Below are positions 35,750 through 45,262 of a stretch of DNA of 64,000 bases, one piece after another; positions within the stretch are counted from its first letter, which is position 1, and each line of letters begins with the position of its first letter. The notes below the pieces were generated by a model that did no database searches, was not told the DNA's origin, and was given only the letters and a program-made list of their open reading frames with translations. Source of the stretch: Pyrococcus kukulkanii (GTDB lineage Archaea; Methanobacteriota_B; Thermococci; Thermococcales; Thermococcaceae); assembly GCF_001577775.1 (NCBI RefSeq), contig NZ_CP010835.1, positions 1,488,001 through 1,552,000 on the forward strand, read 5' to 3'. The position numbers were made by a program, and so were the translations under genes.

Positions 35750-36644
35750 CATCGTTAGGGCGTTCATCCTGGGGAGCCTGGTGGAAGTCGCCATTCCTAA
35801 GCCGGGAAATGTTTCGAGGCTTAGGGATTTCCCCGACCTGACTTTTTATCACTTCCTCTTTGCCAACACTTCCCTTATTGGTCCCTATATGGAGGCCACT
35901 AGGAGGGGGGAGCTTCTGGGTGAAGGTGTTATCGATGAGAGCAATGTTGGCTTAGGACAGCTAATACTTATAGCAATTAGGGAGTCAAAAAGGTGGCAGG
36001 ATGCAAATCCGAATTTTGGCGTTGTAACTCTCAGCGTTCCCCTGATAGTTTCCCTCTCAAGCGGAAGGCCAATAGAAAGGGCAGGAGTTTATGCCTCTAA
36101 GCTTATAGAAAAGTCAACTCCTTACGACTCTATAAACTTTTACAAGGCGATAAGGATTGCAAACCCTAAGGGTATTAGGAGGGGAGTTAAGTATGATGTC
36201 TATGATGACTCCTCTTTTGATGAACTCGTTATGGACAACGTTAACCTTTACAGACTCGCAGAGGTTAGCTGTCCCAGGGAGATGATATTCTGTGAGTGGC
36301 TCAATGGATACTTGAGGGTTTACGAAGCACTAGACATGTTAGAAGGGTTTATTGAAAGCGAGGATCTTGAAAATGCCGTGCTAAAGACTTTTTTAAACCT
36401 CCTAGCTCGGTATAAGGATACTCTAATAGAGAGGAAGGCTGGGACTGAAGAAGCAGAGCTCGTTAGGAGGAAGGCAGAGTTTGTGGTAAAGGGAGAACTA
36501 ACGTTAGAGGAGTTCTCAAATTTTATGGCCGAGAAAGGTGACTTAAGGAATCCAGGTAGCCTTGCCGACATAATGGCAGTTGCCTTATCACTGCTCTTCT
36601 TCAAAGGGTACAAGCTTGAAGGGTCATTTTTGTGTAAAAGTTAG
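35736..36644 (+). CDS. CitG/MdcB-like triphosphoribosyl-dephospho-CoA synthase family protein
   Basis: A 302-residue protein of the CitG family (PF01874): EVAIPKPGNVSRLRDFPDLT carries the P-K-P-G-N-V-x-R hallmark, and NVGLGQLILIAI fits the later conserved helix. Bacterial members make the prosthetic group of citrate or malonate lyase. No such lyase is visible here, so the true substrate in archaea is uncertain. It starts at TTG 35736 inside the end of the DUF4097-like gene. Confidence 0.85.
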   Translation: MRTSNIVRAFILGSLVEVAIPKPGNVSRLRDFPDLTFYHFLFANTSLIGPYMEATRRGELLGEGVIDESNVGLGQLILIAIRESKRWQDANPNFGVVTLSVPLIVSLSSGRPIERAGVYASKLIEKSTPYDSINFYKAIRIANPKGIRRGVKYDVYDDSSFDELVMDNVNLYRLAEVSCPREMIFCEWLNGYLRVYEALDMLEGFIESEDLENAVLKTFLNLLARYKDTLIERKAGTEEAELVRRKAEFVVKGELTLEEFSNFMAEKGDLRNPGSLADIMAVALSLLFFKGYKLEGSFLCKS

Positions 36645-36649
36645 GCTCT

Positions 36650-36815
36650 CACTTCCTCCCACTTCCCCAATGTAGTCTTCACCTAGGTGGGGAGTTATAT
36701 CCATTATAGGAACCCTAGATGTCCCCAGGATTTATGGCTATGACTGCATATCCTATTATTAATAATTCATTATTGCTCCATTGGCCCATATCTCAATCGG
36801 AGCCCCAGGAATTCC
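36650..36815 (-). pseudogene. Decayed protein fragment upstream of the histone gene
   Basis: On the reverse strand three short frames give protein-like pieces in a consistent order: GIPGAPIEIWANGAI (ends in stops), then GYAVIAINPGDI, then RVPIMDITPHLGEDYIGEVG to a TGA near 36645. They look like the C-terminal 60 residues of one protein broken by frameshifts. I cannot name the family. Its upstream end merges with the histone promoter, so it has lost its start. Support is the regular coding look only. Confidence 0.35.
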
Positions 36816-36830
36816 GAAAAGTTTATATAC
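36814..36830 (+). promoter_or_regulatory. Strong BRE/TATA promoter of the histone gene
   Basis: CCGAAAAGTTTATATAC combines a purine-rich BRE (CCGAAAA) with a near-consensus archaeal TATA box (TTTATATA). Transcription should start about 25 bp downstream near 36850, leaving a short leader with GGAGGTG (36865-36871) before the ATG. A strong promoter suits an abundant chromatin protein. Confidence 0.75.
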
Positions 36831-36877
36831 TTTTAGAGCCCAAATCCCAATGAAAGAACTTGTAGGAGGTGTGGATG

Positions 36878-37081
36878 ATGGCTGAGTTACCAATTGCTCC
36901 AGTTGACAGGCTTATAAGGAAGGCTGGTGCTCAGAGAGTTAGCGAGCAGGCAGCAAAGCTCCTCGCTGAGCACCTCGAGGAGAAGGCCCTTGAGATTGCA
37001 AGGAAGGCTGTTGACCTCGCAAAGCACGCTGGAAGAAAGACCGTCAAGGCCGAAGACATCAAGCTCGCAATTAGGAGCTGA
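36878..37081 (+). CDS. Archaeal histone
   Basis: A 67-residue histone fold protein, [20 protein letters not shown] onwards, ending [14 protein letters not shown]. It has the three helices and the RKTVKAEDI loop that contacts DNA. Compared with remembered Pyrococcus histones the middle differs ([20 protein letters not shown] in place of AKVLAEYLEEYAIEVAKKAV), the most divergent stretch being the dimer helix. It wraps DNA as dimers and larger arrays. The start may be either of two adjacent ATGs (36875 or 36878). Confidence 0.97.
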   Translation: MAELPIAPVDRLIRKAGAQRVSEQAAKLLAEHLEEKALEIARKAVDLAKHAGRKTVKAEDIKLAIRS

Positions 37082-37130
37082 TTTCTTTTTCCTTAGTATT
37101 ATTTTTAAACTGATTCTGTAACCTTCTCTT

Positions 37131-38405
37131 GTGGTTGAGGTTGCAGTAAGAATAACAAGGAAAAACCACAACGCTTTTGTTCACTTATTAGCTGCCTTAG
37201 AGAGTCAGGGCTATGACCTAGCTGAAGTTCTCGTGACAAAAGACTTAGAAGAGATAACAAGAGCAAAGCCTAAGGTAGTTCTTTACTCCTTCTACTCTCA
37301 GGAAGTTGATGAAGTGAAGAGGGAGGTGAAGATCCTCAGGAGTAAGGTGAATGCTGTATTCATCGCTGGCGGCTACCACGCGATGGCCATGCCGAAATAT
37401 ACCCTCAAGGTTCTTGGCTTTGATGTGGCGGTTATAGGTGAAGGTGAAGAAACACTCTATAACCTCCTTCTTGAGCTTAAGAAGAATAACTACAATATTG
37501 GGAAGTACCTTACCTCCATTAGGGGACTCGCCTTCTACCTTGGTGATGATTTCATTTTTACGGGCTTTTCTAAGGTTGAAGACTTCTGGAAGTTCCCCCC
37601 TTATCCCGAGGGCTTGAAGTTAATCTCTCCAATGGAGATCAGTAGGGGTTGTCCTTTCGGTTGTTATTATTGTCAGACCCCTTACGCCAAGGGCTTCAGG
37701 ATGAGGCACAGGCCGATAGATCAGATAGTTAGGTATTCTAAAAGAATGAAGGATATGCGCTATATAACTCCAAATGCTTTCGCCTATGGCAGCCCTGGGG
37801 CTATCCTCAAGCTAGAAAAGCTTGAAGCCTTGCTTAGGGCTCTCCAACCCTTGAGAAGAGAGGGGAGAAGATTATTTTATGGCACATTTCCAAGTGAGGT
37901 GAGGCCGGAATTCGTCACCAGGGAAACCGTTGAGTTGCTAATAGATTACACCGATACGAGAAGGCTCGCCATTGGAGCACAGAGTGGGGACGATGCAATG
38001 CTTAAAGCAATGCACAGACTACACAAGGTCGAGCATGTTGTTAATGCCGTTGAGCTGGCGTTGGAGTACGGCTTAGAACCGGTAGTTGACTTCATAGTAG
38101 GTCTTCCCGGCGAGAGTGAGGAGAGCCAAAGGAAGAGCATAGAGTTGATGAGGTGGATAATGAAGAAGGGAGGTAAAGTTAGGGCACACTACTTCATGCC
38201 TCTCCCAGGAACTCCTTGGGCTCGGTGTAAGCCATCTCCACTAAGCGAGGATATGAAGAAGTTTCTAGGCAGAATGGCCGCTGAGGGTAAGATCGAAGGC
38301 TCGTGGGGGGTTCAGATTCAAATATCAAGAAGGTTGCAGAGGCTCATTGAAGAGTTCTATGAGGAACCTTTCACATATCATGGAGTTATTAAGAATGTTT
38401 GCTGA
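37131..38405 (+). CDS. B12-binding domain/radical SAM protein
   Basis: A 424-residue protein with an N-terminal cobalamin-binding-like domain (VVLYSFYSQEVDEVKREVKI, FIAGGYHAMAMPKYTLKVLG, VAVIGEGEETLYNLL) and a radical SAM core with CPFGCYYCQTP (C-x3-C-x2-C). DFIVGLPGESEESQRKSI is the SAM-binding strand 4-5 region. It belongs to the archaeal B12-binding/radical SAM group (TIGR04013-like) of unknown reaction, possibly a methyltransferase. GTG at 37131 is the start, with TTGTG ahead; a gap of 49 bp from the histone gene leaves co-transcription open. Confidence 0.87.
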   Translation: MVEVAVRITRKNHNAFVHLLAALESQGYDLAEVLVTKDLEEITRAKPKVVLYSFYSQEVDEVKREVKILRSKVNAVFIAGGYHAMAMPKYTLKVLGFDVAVIGEGEETLYNLLLELKKNNYNIGKYLTSIRGLAFYLGDDFIFTGFSKVEDFWKFPPYPEGLKLISPMEISRGCPFGCYYCQTPYAKGFRMRHRPIDQIVRYSKRMKDMRYITPNAFAYGSPGAILKLEKLEALLRALQPLRREGRRLFYGTFPSEVRPEFVTRETVELLIDYTDTRRLAIGAQSGDDAMLKAMHRLHKVEHVVNAVELALEYGLEPVVDFIVGLPGESEESQRKSIELMRWIMKKGGKVRAHYFMPLPGTPWARCKPSPLSEDMKKFLGRMAAEGKIEGSWGVQIQISRRLQRLIEEFYEEPFTYHGVIKNVC

Positions 38406-38452
38406 TCGCTAAACTTATAACTTTTAAGTAAGCCTTACTACTTGACGGGGCT

Positions 38453-38848
38453 ATGTACCCTGAGAACTATGAGAAGTTTGAAAAGATCATAGAAAGATTG
38501 CGAGAGTTCACTGGCCTGATAATTGTCGAAGGTCGGCGAGATGAAGAATCCCTCAGGAAATTGGGGGTCCGGACGGAGATACTCAGGCTCTCCCGCTCAC
38601 CCCTTGCGGATATCGCGTTAATAGCATCAGAATATGAGGAAGTAATGATACTCACGGATCTCGACGAAACGGGTGAGCGGCTGGCTAAGAGGCTTTACGA
38701 ACTGCTTGAGGGCTTAACTAAGGTTGACATTGAAACCAGAAGGGAACTCAAGTTCATTGCAATGAAGGACATTAAGGGCATTGAGGATCTGTATTCCCTC
38801 TGGGAGGGCCTGAGTCTCCGTTTCTGGCCCCCTGAGGAGGGGGTTTAA
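38453..38848 (+). CDS. UPF0292 Toprim protein
   Basis: A 131-residue stand-alone Toprim domain: IIVEGRRDEESLRKLG is the conserved Glu, and ILTDLDETGERLAKRLYELL is the D-x-D motif. This small group (UPF0292, related to RNase M5 and the DnaG Toprim) precedes DnaG in Pyrococcus, which hints at a nucleic acid role. Its TAA overlaps an ATG of the longer dnaG frame. Function unproven. Confidence 0.87.
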   Translation: MYPENYEKFEKIIERLREFTGLIIVEGRRDEESLRKLGVRTEILRLSRSPLADIALIASEYEEVMILTDLDETGERLAKRLYELLEGLTKVDIETRRELKFIAMKDIKGIEDLYSLWEGLSLRFWPPEEGV

Positions 38849-38925
38849 TGAAAAGAAAGCGAACGATACTCCAGCACATCCTGTCTGGAAAGCAGAGATT
38901 TGAAAAAATAAAAGAGGGTGGTGTT

Positions 38926-40206
38926 ATGGCAGGAAAAGATGATTTTGGGACAACAAAATACATAATTCACGCTGAATTTGAAGCTAACGGTGTCGTTGAA
39001 AGGCCTGACGTTGTTGGGGCAATATTTGGTCAAACTGAAGGCCTTCTTGGGGATGATCTTGATTTGAGGGAGCTCCAGAAGACCGGAAGGATCGGAAGGA
39101 TAAAAGTTGAGGTTCACACGAAGGCAGGGAAGACCTACGGTACAATCTTAGTTCCATCGAGCCTCGACAGGGTTGAAACCGCCATAATTGCGGCTGCTCT
39201 TGAGACAATCGACAGAGTTGGTCCATGCGAGGCCAAGATTAGAGTGATAAAGATAGAGGACGTCAGGGCGACAAAGAGAAAATACATAATAGAGAGAGCC
39301 AAGGAGATCCTCGAGACCTTAATGGAGGAGGAGATACCGGAGACCCAGGAGCTAGTCGAGGAAGTCAGAAAGGCAGTAAGGGAGATGGAACTCATTGAAT
39401 ACGGTCCCGAAAAACTTCCTGCTGGGCCTCATGTGCCGTTTTCGGATTCAATAATTGTCGTTGAAGGAAGAGCGGATGTGCTCAATCTCCTGAGGCATGG
39501 AATAAAGAATGCCATAGCTGTTGAGGGGACATCCATCCCGGAGACGATAATAAGGCTCAGCAAGGAGAGGATCGTTACCGCATTTACTGACGGCGACAGG
39601 GGTGGAGAGTTAATCCTCAAGGAGCTGTTGCAGGTTGCTGATATAGACTACGTTGCGAGGGCTCCTGAGGGCAAGGAGGTTGAGGAGCTTACCAAGAAGG
39701 AGATAATAAAGGCATTGAGAAGTAAAGTTCCAGCTGAGCAGGTTATCAATGAGCTCTTCAATAAGGGCAAGAGCTTTTACGAGATAGTAAAGGAGAGGGA
39801 GAAGGAGGTAGAAGTCAAGGAGAATAAGGAGGAAAAGCGAGAAGAGGAAAAGCCTCAGCCTAAGCCTCCAATCAAACCTAATGAAAAGATTGTGAAGCCT
39901 CTTAAGGTTGTCCAGCCTAACTACGATGAGTTCAAGGAATTCATTGAGCGGGTTAAGAATTTCCCTGATCCAATAGCACTACTGCTTGATGAAAATAAGA
40001 ACGTTATTGCTGAGGTTCACACAAGGGATCTCTTAAATGCCATTGACGAGAACGATTCTGTATATGCAGTAGTATTCAATGGAATAATAACCCAGAGATT
40101 AATTGATGTCGTTAGCGAGAAGGGTGTGAAGTACCTCATAGGTGCTAAGAAGGCAAATGTTGTCAGAAGGCCAATTAACCTAAAAGTCATTACCTTTGCT
40201 GAGTAG
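38926..40206 (+). CDS. dnaG: DnaG-like archaeal primase/exosome subunit
   Basis: A 426-residue archaeal DnaG. The N-terminal domain opens DFGTTKYIIHAEFEANGVVE; the Toprim core has IIVVEGRADVLNLLRHG and TAFTDGDRGGELILKELL; a long charged linker (KEVEVKENKEEKREEEKPQP) and a C-terminal domain follow. In archaea it is mainly a subunit of the RNA exosome that helps in poly(A) RNA binding, with weak primase activity. I place the start at ATG 38926, after GGGTGGTG; the 26 upstream codons lie in the gap after the Toprim gene and are not conserved in my memory of the family. Confidence 0.93.
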   Translation: MAGKDDFGTTKYIIHAEFEANGVVERPDVVGAIFGQTEGLLGDDLDLRELQKTGRIGRIKVEVHTKAGKTYGTILVPSSLDRVETAIIAAALETIDRVGPCEAKIRVIKIEDVRATKRKYIIERAKEILETLMEEEIPETQELVEEVRKAVREMELIEYGPEKLPAGPHVPFSDSIIVVEGRADVLNLLRHGIKNAIAVEGTSIPETIIRLSKERIVTAFTDGDRGGELILKELLQVADIDYVARAPEGKEVEELTKKEIIKALRSKVPAEQVINELFNKGKSFYEIVKEREKEVEVKENKEEKREEEKPQPKPPIKPNEKIVKPLKVVQPNYDEFKEFIERVKNFPDPIALLLDENKNVIAEVHTRDLLNAIDENDSVYAVVFNGIITQRLIDVVSEKGVKYLIGAKKANVVRRPINLKVITFAE

Positions 40207-40284
40207 CTCCCACTTCTCTTCTTTTCAAGATTTTCAACCGCAACTATTTAATAACTTATTGAACAAATTTTCTTGGGAATGACC

Positions 40285-41370
40285 ATGCAGGCAGTGTTGC
40301 TCGCGGGTGGAAAGGGAACGAGGTTGCTTCCTTTGACGATATACAGGCCAAAGCCAATGATGCCGTTCTTTAATAAGCCTTTGATGGAATATATGCTCAG
40401 AAGCCTTGTTGAGATTGGAGTTGAGGAAGTGATAATTCTTGTTGGTTATTTAAAGGAGAAAATACTGGAGTATTTCGGCGATGGAGAGAAGTATGGGGTT
40501 GAAATCAAGTACTCTAATGGTGAAAACATAAAACTTGGGACTGCAGGTGCACTAAAAAAGGCAGAAAGGTTCATAGAGGATACATTTATAGTGGCCTCAA
40601 GCGACGTTTTAACGAATCTAAACTTTAGGGACTTAGTCGAGTTTCACAAGAAGAAGGGTGGAATAGCTACCATGGCCCTTACGAAGGTTGAGGATCCAAG
40701 TCATTATGGCGTTGCAGTCCTAGACGAAGAAAACAGAATCCTATACTTTAAAGAGAAACCTAAGCCCGAGGAAGCTCCAAGCAACTTAGTTAACACTGGT
40801 ATCTACGTTTTTGAGCCAGATATATTCGATTTAATTCCCAAAGGAAAGAACTACGACTTCTCCCTAAACTTGTTTCCTAAGATGCTTGATGAGGGTATCC
40901 CGATTTATGGATTTTCATTCGATGAATACTGGAACGATGTTGGTAGACCATCAACGTATCTTCAGGCCACGGAAGATGTATTTGCCGGTAAGCTTAAGTT
41001 GCCTCAAATAAACGTTGGTTCCTTAAAAGGCAACGTTGAGAAGGGGGGTAGTCTGTTCACGGGTAGCAGGTGCATATTGAGAAAGCCAAACATAATCGGT
41101 TTTGCTGTATTAGGGGATAATGTTGAAATAGGTAGAGACGTGAGGATAGAACGTTCTGTTATATTCTCAAATGTCGTAATAGAAGAGGGGGCGGAAATAA
41201 GGGAGGCGATAATCGGTGAAAACGTATACATTGGAAAGGGTGTTGTGATAGAGGCTGGAAGTGTTATTGGGGATAACTCTATTATAGAAGAATTTAGCAA
41301 AATTGGTGCAAATGTTAAGATTTGGGCTGATTCAAGAGTTGGTAAGGAAAGCATAATACTACCTGATTGA
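40285..41370 (+). CDS. Sugar-phosphate nucleotidyltransferase with left-handed beta-helix
   Basis: A 361-residue NTP transferase: LLAGGKGTRLLPLTIYRPKP is the signature G-x-G-T-R-L-x-P-L-T-x-x-x-P-K, with SSDVLTNLNF holding the metal-binding Asp and FDEYWNDVGRPSTYL the C-terminal part of the catalytic domain. From residue 260 a left-handed beta-helix (IGFAVLGDNVEIGRDVRIER, VVIEEGAEIREAIIGENVYI) follows. It makes NDP-sugars, probably GDP-mannose or a related one. With the next gene it looks like the split form of fused GMP/PMM proteins of archaea. Confidence 0.88.
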   Translation: MQAVLLAGGKGTRLLPLTIYRPKPMMPFFNKPLMEYMLRSLVEIGVEEVIILVGYLKEKILEYFGDGEKYGVEIKYSNGENIKLGTAGALKKAERFIEDTFIVASSDVLTNLNFRDLVEFHKKKGGIATMALTKVEDPSHYGVAVLDEENRILYFKEKPKPEEAPSNLVNTGIYVFEPDIFDLIPKGKNYDFSLNLFPKMLDEGIPIYGFSFDEYWNDVGRPSTYLQATEDVFAGKLKLPQINVGSLKGNVEKGGSLFTGSRCILRKPNIIGFAVLGDNVEIGRDVRIERSVIFSNVVIEEGAEIREAIIGENVYIGKGVVIEAGSVIGDNSIIEEFSKIGANVKIWADSRVGKESIILPD

Positions 41371-41382
41371 GGGGGTGTTGAG

Positions 41383-42087
41383 ATGGAGCTGTATAAATCT
41401 GAAAAGTTCAATCCAGAAGAACTCGCGCTCCTTGGTAGGGCCATTGGAACCGCCGCCCAGGGCACAATTGTAGTTGGAAGGGATGGGAGGGCAATCTCAA
41501 GGTATGGAAAGAGAGCCTTAGTCGTGGGAATAGTGAGTACTGGGTCAACGATAATGGATGTAAGGTTGATTCCCTTGATCGCTCTTAGAGACTTTGCAAA
41601 GAAGAAGGGATATCCATTCGCGTACGTCTACTACTATGGGGGAGTTAGAGTTGAAATAAGTGGCATTGAAGTTGATGAAGTCAACGCAATACTAAACAAT
41701 AGGGCCTTTGTTGAGGCCCCTCCAAATGACATAGGAGCAACGGTATACTACCCGAATGCTCTAGATGACATGCTTCACGAAATATTCAAGCACTATGAGT
41801 TTAAAGTTGGAGGAAAAGCCCTTGTTGACTGCATGAATACCCCAGCAGTTTTGTTGTTCCCAAGGCTAAGCGACAGATTCGGCTTCGAAGTTGAGTTAAT
41901 GAACGATATGATGACAACTTACCTCCCTCCTAAGCCAAAGGAAGTCTTTTTGCAGAAACTTGCTAAGGGAGACTATGACTTTGGATTGAGGTTTAGGCCC
42001 GATGGTGTCGTTGAAGTATACAGGAATGAGAAAGTTAAAGAATTTAACAGCCTCTGGAAATTCCTGGATTATATAGGGAAGTTTTAA
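41383..42087 (+). CDS. Short phosphomannomutase-like protein lacking catalytic residues
   Basis: A 234-residue protein with the first two domains of a phosphohexomutase: [20 protein letters not shown] matches the start of domain I. The phosphoserine loop (T-A-S-H-N-P) is absent; the spot reads [13 protein letters not shown]. The metal loop (D-G-D-x-D-R) is replaced by [10 protein letters not shown]. Domains III and IV are missing. It may be a regulatory or scaffold partner of the nucleotidyltransferase 12 bp upstream, like the non-catalytic C-terminal domains of similar fused enzymes. Confidence 0.75.
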   Translation: MELYKSEKFNPEELALLGRAIGTAAQGTIVVGRDGRAISRYGKRALVVGIVSTGSTIMDVRLIPLIALRDFAKKKGYPFAYVYYYGGVRVEISGIEVDEVNAILNNRAFVEAPPNDIGATVYYPNALDDMLHEIFKHYEFKVGGKALVDCMNTPAVLLFPRLSDRFGFEVELMNDMMTTYLPPKPKEVFLQKLAKGDYDFGLRFRPDGVVEVYRNEKVKEFNSLWKFLDYIGKF

Positions 42088-42115
42088 TTCTAATATCTTT
42101 ACTTTGGTGATCTCT

Positions 42116-42727
42116 ATGCCAGGATTATTCATAGTATTTGAGGGGATAGATGGTTCTGGCAAGAGTACTCAAGCTAAATTGCTTGCAGAGTGGTTCAAAG
42201 AAAAAGGATATGACGTTATCCTTACAAAAGAACCTACTGACACAAAGCTTGGTAAATTTATTCGGGAAGTTGTTGTCCACGGAAGCCTCATAGATGGTTC
42301 AAAGCTTAGTTATGAGGCTGAAGCTCTTCTTTTTGCAGCCGACAGAGCGGAGCATGTGAAAAAAGTAATTAAACCTGCATTGGATAAAGGGAAAGTCGTT
42401 ATATGTGATAGGTACTTCTACTCTTCTCTTGCTTATCAATGGGCTCGTGGTCTCGACTTAAAGTGGCTTATGAAAATTAATGAATTCGCCATTAAGCCAA
42501 ATCTTACGATCTTGCTGGATCTTCCTACTAAGGAAAGTCTGAAGAGAATCAGGACTAGGGTGGACATCTCAGAGTTTGACAAGTTGTGGGATCTTCAGAA
42601 AAAGGTCAGGCAGAACTACCTTAAGCTAGCTGAGATGTTTCCAGAAATGAAGATAATCAATGCAATGAATAGTATTGAAGATGTGCATAGGGACATCGTG
42701 GCCTTGGTTGAACATGAGCTTTTATAA
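42116..42727 (+). CDS. tmk: Thymidylate kinase
   Basis: A 203-residue dTMP kinase: P-loop [22 protein letters not shown] motif [18 protein letters not shown] region [15 protein letters not shown]. It phosphorylates dTMP to dTDP. A GGTGATC ribosome site precedes the ATG at 42116 (the longer frame from TTG is unlikely). Located between the sugar nucleotide pair and SRP54, same strand. Confidence 0.95.
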   Translation: MPGLFIVFEGIDGSGKSTQAKLLAEWFKEKGYDVILTKEPTDTKLGKFIREVVVHGSLIDGSKLSYEAEALLFAADRAEHVKKVIKPALDKGKVVICDRYFYSSLAYQWARGLDLKWLMKINEFAIKPNLTILLDLPTKESLKRIRTRVDISEFDKLWDLQKKVRQNYLKLAEMFPEMKIINAMNSIEDVHRDIVALVEHELL

Positions 42728-42765
42728 AGGCGAAGTTCCCTTAAGAATTTTGCCGGTGAGGAAAG

Positions 42766-44097
42766 ATGGTTCTTGACACGTTAGGCAGAGCACTCAGCAA
42801 TGCCCTCAAGAAGATAGCGAGAGCGGGTAGCGTTGATGAGGCGTTGATAAAGGAGGTAGTGAGGGATATCCAGAGGGCTTTAATCCAAGCTGATGTTAAC
42901 GTTAGGCTTGTTTTAAAGCTAACTAAGGAGATACAGAGGAGAGCTTTGGAAGAGAAACCTCCAGCTGGGATATCGAGGAAAGAACACATAATAAAGATAG
43001 TCTATGAGGAGCTGACAAAATTACTGGGGACCGAGGCCAAGCCAATAGAGATTAAGGAAAAACCAACGATTCTGCTGATGGTTGGAATTCAGGGTAGCGG
43101 TAAAACAACTACTGTCGCAAAGCTCGCAAGGTACTTTCAGAAGAGAGGATACAAAGTTGGAGTCGTCTGCTCAGACACGTGGAGGCCTGGGGCCTACCAT
43201 CAGTTGAGGCAGTTGCTTGATCCCTATCACATAGAGGTCTTCGGAGATCCAAATGAGAAGGATGCGATAAAACTTGCCAGGGAAGGAGTTGAGCATTTCA
43301 AGCGTAAAGGTGTCGATTTGATAATAGTTGATACCGCTGGAAGGCATAAGGAGGAGAAATATCTCATAGATGAGATGAAGCAGATAAGCGAGGTCATAAA
43401 ACCTCATGAGGTTATTCTTGTTATTGATGGAACCATTGGTCAACAGGCGTATAATCAGGCCTTGGCATTTAAGGAGGCAACTCCAATCGGTTCAATAATA
43501 GTTACCAAGCTTGATGGTTCAGCAAAAGGTGGAGGGGCTCTCTCAGCTGTAGCGGCTACGGGAGCTCCAATAAAATTCATAGGAGTGGGAGAAAAGATAG
43601 ATGACTTAGAGCCCTTCGATCCAGCGAGGTTCGTCTCTAGGCTTTTGGGTCTTGGAGATATTCAGGGGCTCTTGGAGAAGTTTAAGGAGCTTGAAAAGGA
43701 AGTTGAATTTACTGAGGAAGATGTTGAGAGATTCCTTAAGGGCAAGTTCACGCTCAAAGATATGTATGCTCAACTTGAGGCCATGAGGAAGATGGGTCCT
43801 TTAAAGCAGATCCTTAGGATGATCCCTGGGCTTGGCTACTCCCTTCCTGATGAGGCAATCTCGGTTGGGGAGGAGAGGCTAAGGAAGTTCAAGGTGATCA
43901 TGGACTCCATGACAGAGGAGGAATTGATGAATCCGGATATAATAAATTACTCTAGGGTAAAAAGGATTGCGAGGGGTTCTGGTACCTCAATAAGCGATGT
44001 TAAGGAGTTGTTAAATCAGTACCGGCAGATGAAGAAGTTCTTCAAGAGCATGAATAAGAGGCAACTTGCAAGACTTGCAAGGAGGTTTGGTATGTGA
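42766..44097 (+). CDS. srp54: Signal recognition particle protein SRP54
   Basis: A 443-residue SRP54: N domain ([20 protein letters not shown]), G domain with [37 protein letters not shown] and [16 protein letters not shown], then the Met-rich M domain ([40 protein letters not shown]). It binds 7S RNA and signal sequences of nascent membrane proteins. GGTGAGGAAAG precedes the ATG. Its stop overlaps the next start (TGATG). Confidence 0.97.
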   Translation: MVLDTLGRALSNALKKIARAGSVDEALIKEVVRDIQRALIQADVNVRLVLKLTKEIQRRALEEKPPAGISRKEHIIKIVYEELTKLLGTEAKPIEIKEKPTILLMVGIQGSGKTTTVAKLARYFQKRGYKVGVVCSDTWRPGAYHQLRQLLDPYHIEVFGDPNEKDAIKLAREGVEHFKRKGVDLIIVDTAGRHKEEKYLIDEMKQISEVIKPHEVILVIDGTIGQQAYNQALAFKEATPIGSIIVTKLDGSAKGGGALSAVAATGAPIKFIGVGEKIDDLEPFDPARFVSRLLGLGDIQGLLEKFKELEKEVEFTEEDVERFLKGKFTLKDMYAQLEAMRKMGPLKQILRMIPGLGYSLPDEAISVGEERLRKFKVIMDSMTEEELMNPDIINYSRVKRIARGSGTSISDVKELLNQYRQMKKFFKSMNKRQLARLARRFGM

Positions 44098-44327
44098 TGG
44101 AGGTGTTCATACTCCTAGTTGTCCATCCTGGTCAGGAAGAAGAAGTTTACAAAAGGTTGAAAGATAGACCCGAGGTTAAGGAGATATACAAAGTTTACGG
44201 GGACTATGACATAGTTGCTAGGATATCCGTGGACGGAATAAAAGACCTTGATAAGTTTCATGATGAGGTTCTAAGGAGGATTCCTGGGATAGAGATCAGT
44301 GAAACCCTAATAGCAAGCTCCTACTAA
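44097..44327 (+). CDS. Stand-alone RAM/AsnC ligand-binding domain protein
   Basis: A 76-residue protein that is only the C-terminal domain of Lrp/AsnC regulators (FILLVVHPGQEEEVYKRLKD, VYGDYDIVARISVDGIKDLD). No DNA-binding helix. Such SraA-like RAM proteins bind amino acids and may form mixed assemblies with full-length Lrp proteins, such as the one at 44816-45262. It overlaps the SRP54 stop by one base. Confidence 0.88.
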   Translation: MEVFILLVVHPGQEEEVYKRLKDRPEVKEIYKVYGDYDIVARISVDGIKDLDKFHDEVLRRIPGIEISETLIASSY

Positions 44328-44340
44328 TTGGTGGGGAGTA

Positions 44341-44883
44341 ATGGAGAGGGAACTTATAGCGATCGTCGATATGAAAACTGGAGAAGTTGAGGTAGTAAAG
44401 GAGGATTTTAGGTTCAAGTGCGTTGAGGATTGTGCCAAATGTTGCATTGAAAATGATGTCCCTCTTAGGGAGGAGGATATAGAGAGAATTAAGGCATTAG
44501 GGTATGATGAAGACTATTTCGTTGACTACACTAAAATGTTCTACAGGGGCCCAAGGTTCCTGGGATATGGAATCAAGAAGAGGCCTTTTGATGATGCCTG
44601 TATTTTTCTCGACCCTGAAACTAAGAAATGCAGGATATATGAGCACAGACCGTTGGCGTGTAAGCTCTATCCCTTTATCCTAATTAAGCACGAAAACAAG
44701 CTTGAAATTTACATTAAAAAAGACAATATCTGCCCAGGAATAAACCATCCGGAAGGAGATCCAATTGAAGTTATAATTGAGAAGTATTTCGGTGAGGTAA
44801 TTAAAGGTGGTGAGGATGGAACTAGACGAATTGGACAAAAAGATCTTGAGTATTCTCCTAAGGGACTCCAGAACGTCGTATAG
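44341..44883 (+). CDS. YkgJ family Cys-cluster protein
   Basis: A 180-residue protein with the YkgJ/FliB-like cysteine set: FKCVEDCAKCCIEND (C-x3-C-x2-C-C), ACIFLDPETKKCRIYEHRPL and CKLYPF, then NICPG. These bind zinc or iron-sulphur; the role is unknown. It starts at ATG 44341 after GGTGGGGAGTA. The last 22 codons overlap the next Lrp gene (68 bp), an unusually long overlap; the usual C terminus may lie just before it, so a frame error near the end is possible. Confidence 0.85.
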   Translation: MERELIAIVDMKTGEVEVVKEDFRFKCVEDCAKCCIENDVPLREEDIERIKALGYDEDYFVDYTKMFYRGPRFLGYGIKKRPFDDACIFLDPETKKCRIYEHRPLACKLYPFILIKHENKLEIYIKKDNICPGINHPEGDPIEVIIEKYFGEVIKGGEDGTRRIGQKDLEYSPKGLQNVV

Positions 44884-45262
44884 GGAGATAGCCAAGGAGT
44901 TAAACGTTGCGGTTGGGACTATATACAATAGGGTAAAAAAGCTTGAAGACTCTGGTATTATTCAGGGTTTTACCGTGAAGCTGAATTACGAGGCAATAGG
45001 TTATGAACTGACAACTATCATTGGAATAAAAGCCCAGGGGAAGAAGATTAGGGAGATTGAAAGGGTAATTTCAAAAGATAGGCATGTAACATGCGTTTAC
45101 GATGTTACTGGCGAGTACGACATAATAGTCATTGCAAAGTTTAGAAACAGGGAGGACATGAATAGGTTTGTTAAGAGTGTCTTGAGCATAGATGGCGTTG
45201 AGAAGACAAATACACATGTAGCATTAGAAATTGTTAAAGAAGACTTCCGACTTGAACCTTAA
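44816..45262 (+). CDS. Lrp/AsnC family transcription regulator
   Basis: A 148-residue regulator: ELDELDKKILSILLRDSRTS opens the HTH, with EIAKELNVAVGTIYNRVKKL as recognition helix, and a RAM domain (TTIIGIKAQGKKIREIERVI, VYDVTGEYDIIVIAKFRNRE). It senses amino acids or other effectors and binds DNA as an octamer. I chose the ATG at 44816 (GGTGAGG ahead) over a GTG three codons upstream. The 3' end overlaps the convergent GfcR gene by 4 bp. Confidence 0.93.
   Translation: MELDELDKKILSILLRDSRTSYREIAKELNVAVGTIYNRVKKLEDSGIIQGFTVKLNYEAIGYELTTIIGIKAQGKKIREIERVISKDRHVTCVYDVTGEYDIIVIAKFRNREDMNRFVKSVLSIDGVEKTNTHVALEIVKEDFRLEP

Noticed and set aside
38848-38925. N-terminal extension of DnaG by 26 codons
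   Set aside because: The ATG at 38926 has a strong ribosome site, and the family as I know it starts just before DDFGTTKY.
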